DNA of 64,000 nt from Kaistella gelatinilytica (lineage in GTDB: Bacteria > Bacteroidota > Bacteroidia > Flavobacteriales > Weeksellaceae). Of this stretch, positions 33,463-43,318 are shown piece by piece. Where the stretch lies: contig NZ_JADPVI010000003.1 in assembly GCF_015679325.1 (NCBI RefSeq), positions 186,001-250,000 on the forward strand. Direction: 5' to 3'. The translations under genes were made by a program, and so were the position numbers. Each line of letters begins with the position of its first letter. Position 1 is the stretch's first letter. Below the pieces are notes generated by a model. It was not told the DNA's origin and did not search any database. It saw only the letters and a list, made by a program, of their open reading frames with translations.

Positions 33463-36400
33463 ATGGGTTTTATAGATAAAGTTCTTAAAGGGTTCTTGGG
33501 TGATAAAAGTGTGACCGACCTGAAGGAAGTAAAAAAAATAGTAAGTAAAATAAAAGCTGTTGAACCAGCTATTAAAGAACTTTCGGATGATGGCTTGAGG
33601 GATAAGACCGCAGAATTTAAAGAAAAATTAAAAGCTGCCACGGCAAATATCACTGCTCAAATCGAAGAAACCAAAGAACAGATCAAAAATTCTAGCGATG
33701 TTGATGAGAAGGAAAATCTTTTTACCAAAATCGAAGAATTAAAAAAAGACTCTTACGTTGTTGAAGAAAAAGTTCTTATGGAAATTCTTCCGGAAGCTTT
33801 TGCGTTGATCAAAGAAACTTCCAGAAGACTTGCTGAAAACGGAGAAATTCGCGTTACAGCGACGGAACTTGATCGCGAACTTGCTTCAACTAAAGATTTC
33901 GTTAAAATCGAGGGAGATACTGCAATTTGGGTTAATCATTGGGATGCTGCAGGAACTGCGATCAAATGGGACATGGTTCACTATGATGTTCAGTTTATCG
34001 GTGGTGTAGAACTTCACAATGGTAAAATTGCCGAAATGGCGACCGGGGAAGGAAAAACTTTAGTAGGAACTTTACCTATATATTTAAATGCACTTCCAGG
34101 ACGTGGAGTTCACGTTGTAACGGTAAATGATTACCTGGCAAAACGTGACTCGGCTTGGATGGGACCATTATACCAATTCCACGGTTTAACGATCGACTGT
34201 ATTGATTTGCACCAGCCGAATTCTGACGCAAGAAGAAAAGCCTACAACTCCAGTATTACTTACGGAACAAATAACGAATTTGGTTTCGATTATTTGAGAG
34301 ATAACATGGTTACTTCCCCAACTGAATTGGTTCAGGGAGAATTAAACTTTGCGATCGTCGATGAGGTAGATTCAGTTTTAGTTGATGATGCGAGAACACC
34401 ATTAATTATTTCAGGACCCGTTCCTCAAGGAGACCGTCAGGAATTTGATGTTTTGAAACCTTCCGTTGACCGAATTGTTGAAATTCAGAAAAAAACGGTT
34501 TCAGGGATTTTTAATGAAGCAAAAAAATTAATTGCCAACGGAAATAATAAAGAAGGAGGATTCAAGCTTTTACAAGCTTACAGAGGTTTGCCAAAATCTC
34601 GACCTCTAATTAAATATCTTTCTGAAAGTGGTCACAAAGCACTTCTTCAAAAAGTAGAAGGTCAATACATGGCAGACAACAACCGCGACATGCCGATTGT
34701 TGACAAAGACCTGTATTTTGTGATCGATGAAAAAAATAATCAAATTGATCTTACCGATAAAGGTGTTGAATACATGTCCGCCGGAAATGAAGATAAAGAC
34801 TTCTTCGTTTTGAATGATATCGGTACCGAAATTGCAGAAATCGAAGCTAAAAATTTAACCAAAGAGGAAGAATTTGAAGCGAAAGAGAAAGTATTTGGAG
34901 ACTTTGCCGTGAAATCTGAAAGAGTTCATACTTTAAGTCAATTGTTGAAAGCATATACTTTATTTGAGAAAGATGATGAATATGTTGTTATCGATGGCGA
35001 AGTAAAAATCGTAGATGAGCAAACCGGACGTATAATGGAAGGAAGACGTTATTCAGACGGACTTCACCAGGCGATCGAAGCTAAGGAAAATGTAAAAATT
35101 GAAGCTGCTACGCAAACTTTTGCAACGATAACGCTTCAAAATTATTTCCGGATGTACAACAAACTGGCAGGAATGACAGGTACGGCGGAAACTGAAGCAG
35201 GCGAACTTTGGGAAATTTACAAACTGGACGTAGTGGTAATTCCTACGAACAGACCAATTGTTAGAGATGACAGACAGGATTTGGTGTACAAAACCAACCG
35301 TGAAAAATATAATGCGGTAATTGAAGAAATCGAAAGATTAACAGCGGTCGGAAGACCAGTTTTGGTTGGTACAACTTCAGTTGAGATCTCTCAATTATTA
35401 TCGAGAGCACTTTCATTAAGAAAAATTCAGCATAATGTTTTGAATGCAAAGCTTCACGCAAGAGAAGCAGAGATCGTAGCAATGGCAGGTGCACCCGGAG
35501 TTGTAACGATTGCAACAAACATGGCGGGACGTGGAACCGATATTAAATTGCAGGGCGACGTTAAGAAAAACGGAGGTTTGGCAATTATTGGTACTGAAAG
35601 ACACGATTCAAGACGTGTTGACAGACAGTTGCGTGGTCGTGCCGGAAGACAGGGAGATCCGGGAAGTTCCCAGTTCTACGTTTCTTTGGAAGATAATTTA
35701 ATGCGTCTTTTCGGTTCTGAAAGAATTGCGAAAATGATGGACAAAATGGGTCATAAGGAAGGCGAAGTAATTCAACACGGCATGATTTCTAAATCGATCG
35801 AAAGAGCGCAGAAGAAAGTTGAGGAAAATAACTTCGGTATCCGAAAAAGATTGCTGGAGTATGATGACGTTATGAACAAACAGCGTGATGTAATCTACAA
35901 AAGAAGAAAGAATGCACTGTTCGGTGATCACTTGAAATATGATATTTCAAACATGATCTTCGATGTGTCGCAGTCAATCGTTACGCAAGGAAAATTACAG
36001 GGTGATTTTAAAGAATTTGAATACGAAATCATCAAAAACTTTACCATGGAATCGCCTGTGACTGCAGAAGAATTTAAAACAAAACAAGTTCCGGAATTAA
36101 CGAACTTACTTTTCAAAGCAGCCTCAGAAGATTACCAGATGAAGTTGAATTTGCTGAAAGAAAAATCATTCCCGATCATCGAAAACGTGTTCCAAAATCA
36201 GGGTTCTATGTTCAAAATGATTCAGGTTCCTTTCACAGATGGTATTAAAACAATGACCATTGTTACTGACCTGAAAGAAGCTCACGATACAAAATGTGAT
36301 TCATTGATCACCGATTTCGAAAAAAATATTTCATTGTCTATCATCGATGAAAACTGGAAATTACACTTACGGGAAATGGATGATTTAAGACGTTCATCTC

Positions 36401-36534
36401 AAGGTGCGGTTTACGAGCAAAAAGATCCTTTGGTTATTTACAAACAGGAATCTTTTTACCTTTTCAGCGAAATGGTTGAGAGAGTCAACAAAGAAATTAT
36501 TTCATTCTTATACAAGGGAGAAATTCCAGCGTAA
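33463..36534 (+). CDS. secA: Preprotein translocase ATPase SecA
   Basis: SecA drives protein export through SecYEG. The 1023-residue protein has Walker [40 protein letters not shown] and [11 protein letters not shown] in order. Two features are notable. Near the N-terminus (about residues 45-100) a charged helical insertion ([21 protein letters not shown] and onward) interrupts the first nucleotide-binding fold. The C-terminus stops at FLYKGEIPA with no zinc-binding SEC-C tail, which in E. coli contacts SecB. A TTG-initiated extension to 33436 exists but overlaps the palindrome; the ATG at 33463 gives the standard [15 protein letters not shown] beginning. Confidence 0.97.
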   Translation: MGFIDKVLKGFLGDKSVTDLKEVKKIVSKIKAVEPAIKELSDDGLRDKTAEFKEKLKAATANITAQIEETKEQIKNSSDVDEKENLFTKIEELKKDSYVVEEKVLMEILPEAFALIKETSRRLAENGEIRVTATELDRELASTKDFVKIEGDTAIWVNHWDAAGTAIKWDMVHYDVQFIGGVELHNGKIAEMATGEGKTLVGTLPIYLNALPGRGVHVVTVNDYLAKRDSAWMGPLYQFHGLTIDCIDLHQPNSDARRKAYNSSITYGTNNEFGFDYLRDNMVTSPTELVQGELNFAIVDEVDSVLVDDARTPLIISGPVPQGDRQEFDVLKPSVDRIVEIQKKTVSGIFNEAKKLIANGNNKEGGFKLLQAYRGLPKSRPLIKYLSESGHKALLQKVEGQYMADNNRDMPIVDKDLYFVIDEKNNQIDLTDKGVEYMSAGNEDKDFFVLNDIGTEIAEIEAKNLTKEEEFEAKEKVFGDFAVKSERVHTLSQLLKAYTLFEKDDEYVVIDGEVKIVDEQTGRIMEGRRYSDGLHQAIEAKENVKIEAATQTFATITLQNYFRMYNKLAGMTGTAETEAGELWEIYKLDVVVIPTNRPIVRDDRQDLVYKTNREKYNAVIEEIERLTAVGRPVLVGTTSVEISQLLSRALSLRKIQHNVLNAKLHAREAEIVAMAGAPGVVTIATNMAGRGTDIKLQGDVKKNGGLAIIGTERHDSRRVDRQLRGRAGRQGDPGSSQFYVSLEDNLMRLFGSERIAKMMDKMGHKEGEVIQHGMISKSIERAQKKVEENNFGIRKRLLEYDDVMNKQRDVIYKRRKNALFGDHLKYDISNMIFDVSQSIVTQGKLQGDFKEFEYEIIKNFTMESPVTAEEFKTKQVPELTNLLFKAASEDYQMKLNLLKEKSFPIIENVFQNQGSMFKMIQVPFTDGIKTMTIVTDLKEAHDTKCDSLITDFEKNISLSIIDENWKLHLREMDDLRRSSQGAVYEQKDPLVIYKQESFYLFSEMVERVNKEIISFLYKGEIPA

Positions 36535-36557
36535 GAATTCACCAATTATACTTAAAG

Positions 36558-36587
36558 CTTCTTCAATTTTATTGAGGAAGTTTTTTT
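36558..36587 (+). terminator. Terminator of secA
   Basis: CTTCTTCAA pairs with TTGAGGAAG around TTTTA, then seven T. It lies 23 bases after the stop. Confidence 0.88.
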
Positions 36588-36634
36588 GTGATGCTTTATT
36601 AATTTTTGTACTTTTAATGACTAAATAATTTTAA

Positions 36635-37603
36635 ATGTCGTTAATAGATTTATCCAAACAAGTTGCACTGGGAGTTGATGTAGGCGGAACAAATACCAAA
36701 TATGGGTTGGTCAACCACCGTGGAGAAATTTTAGAAAAAGGAAGTCTGAAGACAGAAGATTATCCGGCAGTTGAAGATTTCATTGATGCTTTATATGAAA
36801 AAGTTTCGCCTTTAATTATGAAACATTGTGGCCAGAGACAGTTCGATGGAATTGGAGTTGGTGCGCCAAATGCCAATTACTATCGCGGAACGATCGAGCA
36901 GGCTCCAAATCTTCGCTGGAAAGGCGTTGTTCCTTTCGCAGAATTAATGACAAAAAAATTCGAAGTTCCTTGCAAAATGACGAATGATGCAAACGCAGCA
37001 GCTTTGGGCGAAATGATGTTCGGTGCAGCGCGTGGAATGAAAGATTTCATCATGATCACTCTAGGAACCGGAGTTGGCAGCGGAATTATTGCAAACGGAC
37101 AATTAATTTACGGCCACGACGGATTTGCAGGAGAACTCGGACATACCATCGTAAAACCAGGCGGCAGAAAACACTGGAGCACAGGATCGGAAGGCTCATT
37201 AGAAGCTTACGCCTCTGCAACCGGAATTACGATCACCGCAAAAAAAATGCGCGCAGAATTCCCCGATTCGATGTTGAATCAATATCCTGAAGGAGAAATT
37301 AATTCAAAAGTGGTCTATGAGTGCGCCAAACAAGGCGACGCTACTGCGATTGAAGTTTTCCGATATACAGGACAGAAATTAGGAGAAGCTTTGGCGAATT
37401 TCGTCATGTTTTCTTCGCCCGAAGCGATCTTGCTTTTTGGCGGCGTCATTCACGCAGGTGATTTTATTTTGAAACCCACGAAGCTTCACATGGAGCGAAA
37501 TTTGCTACCCATCTTCCGCAATAAGGTAAAACTGGTTTTCAGTGAACTCGATGAAGCCGATGCCGCAATTCTCGGAGCGAGTGCACTTGTCTGGGAGAAA
37601 TGA
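36635..37603 (+). CDS. ROK-family sugar kinase lacking the zinc cysteines
   Basis: A 322-residue ROK (repressor, ORF, kinase) protein without a DNA-binding domain, so a kinase, probably glucokinase. The phosphate loop GVDVGGTNTKYG is at 13-24, the catalytic Asp118 is in NDANAAALGE, and GTGVGSGII follows at 144-152. The conserved GH at 169-170 is present, but the zinc loop that normally reads CGCGxxGCLE is WSTGSEGSLE (181-190): all three cysteines are replaced. The substrate cannot be fixed by sequence. The gene is 32 bases upstream of nothing obvious and precedes msrA by 146 bases. Confidence 0.87.
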   Translation: MSLIDLSKQVALGVDVGGTNTKYGLVNHRGEILEKGSLKTEDYPAVEDFIDALYEKVSPLIMKHCGQRQFDGIGVGAPNANYYRGTIEQAPNLRWKGVVPFAELMTKKFEVPCKMTNDANAAALGEMMFGAARGMKDFIMITLGTGVGSGIIANGQLIYGHDGFAGELGHTIVKPGGRKHWSTGSEGSLEAYASATGITITAKKMRAEFPDSMLNQYPEGEINSKVVYECAKQGDATAIEVFRYTGQKLGEALANFVMFSSPEAILLFGGVIHAGDFILKPTKLHMERNLLPIFRNKVKLVFSELDEADAAILGASALVWEK

Positions 37604-37749
37604 CTGTCTTGGTTTTCTTAAATATTAAAGACTTATCCATCTCACTCAAATACTTACATCGAAAAAATCATACTTTTTTTCATCATTATCTCTTGATCTC
37701 CTGAAAATTTACGGGCGAGTCGAAGATCATCAATAAATATATTTATAAA

Positions 37750-38310
37750 ATGGACAAACAGAATTTAGAAACAATCACTTTTGGTGGCGGTTGTTTTTGG
37801 TGCGTTGACAGCGTACTTGATTTATTAAAAGGCGTAGAATCTACAACATCAGGATATGCGGGAGGACATAAAACAAATCCTACTTACGAGGAAGTTTGTA
37901 CGGGAGAAACTGGTCATGCAGAAGTAGTACAGCTTACCTACGATCCCAAAATTATTTCTTACGAGCAGTTAATGGATGTTTTCTTTTTCCTGCACGATCC
38001 TACGCAACTAAACAGACAGGGAAATGATATAGGAACCCAGTATCGATCAGTCATTTTCTATAATAATGAAGCTGAGAAAGCAAACGCCGAATCAGCACTG
38101 AAAAAATCTGAAGCTACAGGAAAATACACCGGAAAATATGTAACTGAAATTACAAAACTGGAAGACTTCTATCCGGCGGAACAATATCATCAAGGTTATT
38201 ATGAAATAAATCCCAATCAACCTTATTGCAGCGCTGTAGTTGGACCGAAGATCGCAAAATTTAAAAAACATTTTGGCGAACTCGGAATGCTAAATACTGA
38301 AACTGTATAA
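37750..38310 (+). CDS. msrA: Peptide-methionine (S)-S-oxide reductase
   Basis: MsrA repairs oxidised methionine in proteins. The signature GGGCFWC lies at 12-18 with catalytic Cys15, followed by GYAGGHKTNPTYEEVCTG, and the C-terminus has DFYPAEQYHQGYYEINP. The 186 residues fit the family without an MsrB fusion. There is no signal peptide, so it acts in the cytoplasm. A terminator follows directly. The 146-base spacer before it holds no further recognisable element. Confidence 0.97.
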   Translation: MDKQNLETITFGGGCFWCVDSVLDLLKGVESTTSGYAGGHKTNPTYEEVCTGETGHAEVVQLTYDPKIISYEQLMDVFFFLHDPTQLNRQGNDIGTQYRSVIFYNNEAEKANAESALKKSEATGKYTGKYVTEITKLEDFYPAEQYHQGYYEINPNQPYCSAVVGPKIAKFKKHFGELGMLNTETV

Positions 38311-38315
38311 AAACG

Positions 38316-38346
38316 AAAGCGAAGATTTATTCTTCGCTTTTTTTTG
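38316..38346 (+). terminator. Terminator of msrA
   Basis: AAAGCGAAGA pairs with TCTTCGCTTT, then a run of T. It begins six bases after the msrA stop. Confidence 0.9.
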
Positions 38347-38404
38347 TCCAAATTTTAATTCTATCTTCCACCTTTACAAATTGAAAATCACCTCTAATTT
38401 ACCA

Positions 38405-38896
38405 ATGAAAAAACTCTTGCTCCTCTCCTTTTTAATTTTTTGCTCCTCAGTTTTTGCTCAAACCTACAAAGTCATCGGAATAAAAGATGGCGACACGGTT
38501 TCTTTGCTGATGGACGGAAAAGAACAGACCGTACGCTTAGCACATATTGATTGTCCGGAGAAGAAGCAAGCTTATGGTACGAAGGCGAAGGAAATGGTTT
38601 CTGATCTTTGTTTTGGAAAGATGGTGAGTTTGCAAGGCGATGGGAAATTGGACCGCAACGGCAGAATGATCGCAGAACTTATTCTTCCAAATGGAGTCAA
38701 CATTAATATTACTTTGGTAAAAAATGGCTTGGCTTGGCATTTCAAAAAATATTCTAAAGATGCATCTTATGCGCAATTAGCAATTGAAGCCAGAAGTAAA
38801 AAAAAAGGTTTATGGAAAGAAAAAAATCCAATCGCACCCTGGATTTGGCGAAAGATGAGTAAAGAAGAAAAGGCTTCTAATTCTTATGCATTTTAA
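38405..38896 (+). CDS. Secreted thermonuclease (staphylococcal nuclease-like)
   Basis: A 163-residue exported SNase-like nuclease. The signal peptide is MKKLLLLSFLIFCSSVFAQ, and the start at 38405 is chosen for it over an extension to 38381. The SNc domain covers YKVIGIKDGDTVSLLMDGKE, QTVRLAHIDCPEKKQAYG, DRNGRMIAELIL and the KKGLWKEKNPIAPW end. The Asp and Arg residues that bind calcium and attack phosphate (D38-like DGDT, R in VRLAHIDCPE, R in DRNGR) are visible. It degrades DNA or RNA outside the cell or in the periplasm. Confidence 0.9.
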   Translation: MKKLLLLSFLIFCSSVFAQTYKVIGIKDGDTVSLLMDGKEQTVRLAHIDCPEKKQAYGTKAKEMVSDLCFGKMVSLQGDGKLDRNGRMIAELILPNGVNINITLVKNGLAWHFKKYSKDASYAQLAIEARSKKKGLWKEKNPIAPWIWRKMSKEEKASNSYAF

Positions 38897-39015
38897 AATT
38901 GATGTTGATCTCGCTTTTATATAATGTAAACTCTAATTCATTTTAAAGAAAGTCGAAAAGCTTTTGCTCATTAAATTTGAAAGGTTGAAAGAACAGATTT
39001 CTTCAAAATTGAGTA

Positions 39016-39050
39016 CAAAAAAAAGACTGCCGAAAATTCGACAGTCTTTT
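39016..39050. terminator. Bidirectional terminator
   Basis: AAAAGACTG (39021-39029) pairs with CAGTCTTTT (39042-39050), with an inner CGAA/TTCG. A-rich and T-rich flanks serve both the nuclease gene and the convergent S46 gene, whose stop is 19 bases away. Confidence 0.85.
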
Positions 39051-39068
39051 ATATAAATTATATCCTGA

Positions 39069-41207
39069 TTATTTAACCAAAACCATTTCGCTGATCAAAT
39101 GACCTGCATTACCGTATTTTTCGATAGTCCAAAGAACCATTCTGATATCTACGTTTATTGTTTTCTGCCATTTCTGATCGAAAATAATATCTCCGCTTAG
39201 CGCTTCGCTGTTACCATCGAAAGCCAGACCTAACAATCTTCCGTATCCATCCATCACTGGTGAACCAGAATTTCCTCCTGTGATATCATTGTTGGTAAGG
39301 AAGTTTACAGGCATAAATCCTTTTTTGTCTTTATAACGACCGAAGTCTTTTTTCTTCACCAAATCAAGGAATCTTTGAGGTAAGTCAAATTCTTCATCGC
39401 CTTTTTTATATTTGGCAACCATTCCTGTGGCATCGGTGTAGTAATTATCTTTTTCACTAATACCGAAATATTTTCGATCTGTTCTCTCTGGCAAAGTTGT
39501 TACAGTACCATAAGTAAGTCTCATCGTAGAATTCGCATCTGGATAGAATTCTTTCTCAGGTTGAGATTTTCTTAATCCATCTAAGAACATTCTGCTGTTT
39601 TTAGCAAAAGCTTCGTCAACTTTAGCAAATTTCTCGCTTTCCAGTTTTTGATCGGTAACGTATCCGTTAGCAAATTTAAACATTGGATCTGCATCAATTT
39701 TCAATCGGTCAGGATTGTTTACAAAATTCATCGCTGACTCTTTGTTCGCAAATATGGAAGAAAATGCCTGTAGTGAAAGATTTTTCGCGTCTGCGCTCAT
39801 CACAGTTGGTGAAGCAACATCTTTGTTCACTCTCTGCTGATAAAGGTTCACCATAGAATTCAGCATTTCACCTTCTAACTTCATATTAAGTTTGTCGTAT
39901 GCTTTGTCGATCGCATCGGTAACTTTCTGTTTCATAGCAGTTTTACCAGCTGCATCTTGATCGGCATAGGTTTTCAATAAAGTTCCTAACTGATAAGAAA
40001 TCGTAATGAATTTCGCATTTCTCTGAAGTTGTTGAGAATAATTTCTCTCTACATTTCTGTCAGAAATTTGTACATAATTTGCTTTAATATCATCCAGAAC
40101 ACCGCTGTACATCGCTTGATTTTCTGGCATTAAAGCCCATTTCATATATTTTTCTTCCAAAGCTTTTTTCTCTGCAACCGTTCCATTTTTCTCAACTGCA
40201 TCAATTGTACCCTGTCTGTTTTTCCAGTAATTTGCAACTGAAGCATATTGAGAAGCATAATCAAGTTTTGTCGCCTGATCTTTGTCCATGAATTTTTTCA
40301 TCACGTCCATTGCAACTTTAGAAGCTTCAACCCAAGCCGGATAATCTTTGTTAACCATTTGCTCAATTCCGTAAGAAGTCAAAAATCTGTTTGTTCTTCC
40401 CGGGAAACCAACGATCATGGCAAAATCTCCAGGTTTGTAACCTTTTAAAGAAATTGGAAGTGAATGTTTTGGCGTCATAGGAACATTGTTCGGAGAGTAT
40501 TCTGCAGGATTTCCGTTCGCATCTGCATACACACGGAAAACAGAAAAATCTACGGTATGTCTTGGCCATTCCCAGTTATCGGTATCACCACCAAATTTTC
40601 CAAGAGATGCAGGCGGAGTTCCTACCAATCTTACATCTTTGAAATCTTGATAAACGAAATAGTAAAATTCATTTCCATTAAAGAAATCTCTTACTGTAAC
40701 CACATATTTTCCGTTTTCAGAATTTTCAGCTTGAATCGCTTTGTATTCTGCATCGATGATCACTTTTCTTTCGTCAGCAGTCATATTATTATTCAGCTTC
40801 GCATTGATCCGTTTTGAAACATCATCCATTCTTACCAAAAATCTTACTGAAAGACCTTTTGATGGAAGTTCCTCACTTTTTTTCATTGCCCAGAATCCGT
40901 TGGTCAAATGATCTTTTTCCGGAGTAGAAAGTGCAGCAATAGAACCGTAACCACAATGATGGTTTGTTAAAAGCAATCCTTCTTTTGAAACCATTTCTGC
41001 CGTACAACCACCACCAAACTGAACTATCGCATCTTTTAAGCTTGATTTGTTTACAGAGTAAATTTCCTCTGGTGTGAGTCTAAGACCGTCTTTTTGCATA
41101 TCAACGCCATTCAGTCTCTTAATCATCATCAAAAGCCACATTCCTTCGTCGGCTTTAAATTGTACAAAGCTCAGCATGAATGTGAGCAACAATAATATTC
41201 TTTTCAT
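39069..41207 (-). CDS. S46 family dipeptidyl-peptidase (DPP7-type)
   Basis: A 712-residue exported serine peptidase that removes dipeptides from the N-terminus of oligopeptides; such enzymes feed asaccharolytic Bacteroidota. A signal peptide (MKRILLLLTFMLSFVQFKA) is followed by EGMWLL, the catalytic histidine in TNHHCGYG (81-88), GGDTDNWEWPRHT with the Asp, and GGNSGSP with nucleophile Ser647. The residue 18 after the serine, which controls P1 preference, is Gly665. This matches DPP7 (hydrophobic P1) and not DPP11 (Arg there, acidic P1). The gene has a shared terminator and no operon partner. Confidence 0.93.
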   Translation of the reverse strand: MKRILLLLTFMLSFVQFKADEGMWLLMMIKRLNGVDMQKDGLRLTPEEIYSVNKSSLKDAIVQFGGGCTAEMVSKEGLLLTNHHCGYGSIAALSTPEKDHLTNGFWAMKKSEELPSKGLSVRFLVRMDDVSKRINAKLNNNMTADERKVIIDAEYKAIQAENSENGKYVVTVRDFFNGNEFYYFVYQDFKDVRLVGTPPASLGKFGGDTDNWEWPRHTVDFSVFRVYADANGNPAEYSPNNVPMTPKHSLPISLKGYKPGDFAMIVGFPGRTNRFLTSYGIEQMVNKDYPAWVEASKVAMDVMKKFMDKDQATKLDYASQYASVANYWKNRQGTIDAVEKNGTVAEKKALEEKYMKWALMPENQAMYSGVLDDIKANYVQISDRNVERNYSQQLQRNAKFITISYQLGTLLKTYADQDAAGKTAMKQKVTDAIDKAYDKLNMKLEGEMLNSMVNLYQQRVNKDVASPTVMSADAKNLSLQAFSSIFANKESAMNFVNNPDRLKIDADPMFKFANGYVTDQKLESEKFAKVDEAFAKNSRMFLDGLRKSQPEKEFYPDANSTMRLTYGTVTTLPERTDRKYFGISEKDNYYTDATGMVAKYKKGDEEFDLPQRFLDLVKKKDFGRYKDKKGFMPVNFLTNNDITGGNSGSPVMDGYGRLLGLAFDGNSEALSGDIIFDQKWQKTINVDIRMVLWTIEKYGNAGHLISEMVLVK

Positions 41208-41264
41208 TTATAAAATTTTAATAGGGCTAATTTAAGAAAATCATTTCATATAAGGCTTTAGAAC

Positions 41265-41296
41265 AAAAAAAAATGGATGAGAAAAACTCATCCATT
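41265..41296 (-). terminator. Terminator of the T9SS cargo gene
   Basis: AATGGATGAG pairs with CTCATCCATT around AAAAA, and the minus strand continues with a run of T. It lies 21 bases after the stop. Confidence 0.9.
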
Positions 41297-41316
41297 CTAT
41301 TTAATAATTTAAAAAA

Positions 41317-42675
41317 TTATTTTTTGATCAGTTTCGTATTTTCTACAGAACCGTTAGTATAAGAAACTTGTAAAATATAAGTTCCTTTAGTTAAAGAAGA
41401 CACATTTACTTCTCCTTTAGTTTCTACAGATTTAACTCTTTTTCCAGAAAGATCAATGATGCTTACTGCTTTGATATCTTGTTTTGAAGAAACAGTTACA
41501 ACATCGCTTGCTGGGTTAGGAAATACTTTTAAAGTAGACTTAACTGCACTTTCGTTAGTTGCTAAAGCCAAATTACCACTGAACTTAAAGATTCCTGCTG
41601 TTTGAGCAGCATCAGCAAAATAACCACACCATCCTGTTGTAGGATTAATGAATTTAACTGTTCCTCTTTGTTGCCCATTATCAATAGCAGTCCAGTTAAG
41701 ACCACCATCTGTAGAATATGAACTACCTGTCATGGTCGCATCAGTATTTGTTATACCAGTAGATACATAAGTATTAGCAGTTCCAGGAACATAAGTGATG
41801 TCACCGTAGTACCAAGGACCATTGGGAATGATTGGACTAGTACTCCAACTTGCTCCACCATTTGTTGTAGAATAAAGTGACGCTACAGCAGTTCCACCTG
41901 GTACAGCTCCATCAACAGCGATCATAAGACCGTTGTTTGTATCTCTGAAAGCGAATGAACCAGATGATCCATCAACACCTCCACCTGCAGCACCACCACC
42001 GAAATCTAATGCTGGTGTGTAATAAATACCCCAGGTAAGTCCTTTATCTTGAGAACGTACAAGTCTACCATTCGTTGTTCCGAACCAGAAATTATCTCCG
42101 ATCGTGTATCTAACACCTGTCAAACCGTATTCAGTACCAGGATTAGGAGCTGGAGCCGTAGCTACTGCAGTCCATGTACTACCACCATTTACAGTTCTAA
42201 AAATTTCGAATTTTCCGCCTACTGGATCTCCAGCAGTGATCCCAATGTTGGCATCCCAGAAATAAACGACGTTACCAAAAGAAGCCGTCGTATAAACGTT
42301 TTGTTTTACCCAAGATGTACCACCATTTGTTGTTTTGTAAACTCCATTTCCAGCAGTACCAGTTGAAGGAGCAGTTACTACCCAAGCAGTATTTGCATCT
42401 AAAGCTGCAATATCACCAACAAGTGCAGCAGCAGGAGGACCAGCAATATTACCAGGAGTCCATGTTGTTCCACCGTTGATCGTTTTAATGAAGGTCTTAG
42501 GATAAGTTCCCCCACCTGAACCATCTGAAACAGATGCCCAAACAACATTCGCGTCAACTATTGCAATTTCTCTAGGAGCAAATGAAGTAGGAAGTTTAGT
42601 CGCTTGTGGGATCCAAGTTTGAGCTTGAGTCGCCATTGAAACTAGCGCAAAGCCAGTAAGTAGAATTTTTTTCAT
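41317..42675 (-). CDS. Secreted beta-propeller protein with type IX secretion sorting domain
   Basis: A 452-residue secreted or surface protein. A Sec signal peptide (MKKILLTGFALVSMATQAQ) is followed by a sialidase/VPS10-like propeller with six Asp-box-like units: KTINGGTTW (64), KTTNGGTSW (114), RTVNGGSTW (160), SQDKGLTW (208), STTNGGASW (269) and STDGGLNW (321). The C-terminal domain from about 381 (LKVFPNPASDVVTVSS...SSLTKGTYILQVSY...ENTKLIKK) is a type A T9SS sorting signal, which directs export across the outer membrane and cell-surface anchoring. The Asp-box propeller does not prove glycosidase activity. Ligand unknown. Confidence 0.93.
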   Translation of the reverse strand: MKKILLTGFALVSMATQAQTWIPQATKLPTSFAPREIAIVDANVVWASVSDGSGGGTYPKTFIKTINGGTTWTPGNIAGPPAAALVGDIAALDANTAWVVTAPSTGTAGNGVYKTTNGGTSWVKQNVYTTASFGNVVYFWDANIGITAGDPVGGKFEIFRTVNGGSTWTAVATAPAPNPGTEYGLTGVRYTIGDNFWFGTTNGRLVRSQDKGLTWGIYYTPALDFGGGAAGGGVDGSSGSFAFRDTNNGLMIAVDGAVPGGTAVASLYSTTNGGASWSTSPIIPNGPWYYGDITYVPGTANTYVSTGITNTDATMTGSSYSTDGGLNWTAIDNGQQRGTVKFINPTTGWCGYFADAAQTAGIFKFSGNLALATNESAVKSTLKVFPNPASDVVTVSSKQDIKAVSIIDLSGKRVKSVETKGEVNVSSLTKGTYILQVSYTNGSVENTKLIKK

Positions 42676-42772
42676 AATCTTTGAAATTAAATGATTTTGG
42701 TAAAAGTATATAATTCCTAATTATTAAACAAATTATATTGTTGCTTTTTTAAATAATTGCGAAATTACGTAC

Positions 42773-42780
42773 AAATATAG
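42773..42780 (-). promoter_or_regulatory. Probable -7 box of the T9SS cargo gene
   Basis: The minus strand reads TATATTTG at 42780-42773. A leader of about 90 bases would precede the ATG at 42675. Confidence 0.4.
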
Positions 42781-42859
42781 CACTTAAACATTTAATTAAA
42801 AATCATATTCGGAGAGAATTTTGAAATTAGTAAATTTTTTATCAAAAATGAATCGGCGG

Positions 42860-43318
42860 TTACTTGGAACATCTGACCATTTCTGTATGGGGGATATCAT
42901 CCTCCAAATACTTGTGTTCTGTAGCTATAAAACCAAAATCTGAATAAAATTTTAGCAAATAATCCTGCGCGGATATTTTGATATCAGTGGTCCGGAATCT
43001 TCCCTCGATCGTATCTATTGCAATTCTTACCAGAATCTTCCCTAAATTTAAATTTCTGTAGGAAGGATGCGTAAGAACTCTTCCAATAGATGCTTCTGCA
43101 TATTTTATTCCAGGTTCAAACACTCTGCAATAAGCTATGATCTGATCATTTTGTTCTGCCCAAATGTGGGCCGCTTTTTTGTCGGATCCATCGGCATCAA
43201 GGTAGTAGCAAGTTTGCTCCACGACGAAAACTTCTTGCCGGACCTTTAAAATTTCATATAATTCTTTTGTAGAAAGCTCCTCAAATGATTTTATTTTCCA
43301 GACAACTTGTGACATCAT
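42860..43318 (-). CDS. GNAT-family N-acetyltransferase, ElaA type
   Basis: A 152-residue acetyltransferase. [33 protein letters not shown] and [37 protein letters not shown] match the ElaA branch, with the acetyl-CoA binding RxxGxG-like region altered to YRNLNLGK. Substrate unknown. The ATG overlaps the stop of ysxC by four bases (ATGA), so the two genes are translated together. An alternative start at the next Met is possible. Confidence 0.85.
   Translation of the reverse strand: MMSQVVWKIKSFEELSTKELYEILKVRQEVFVVEQTCYYLDADGSDKKAAHIWAEQNDQIIAYCRVFEPGIKYAEASIGRVLTHPSYRNLNLGKILVRIAIDTIEGRFRTTDIKISAQDYLLKFYSDFGFIATEHKYLEDDIPHTEMVRCSK

Noticed and set aside
41317..42675. Sialidase
   Set aside because: Asp-boxes alone are structural and occur in many propellers; I see no arginine triad or other catalytic signature.
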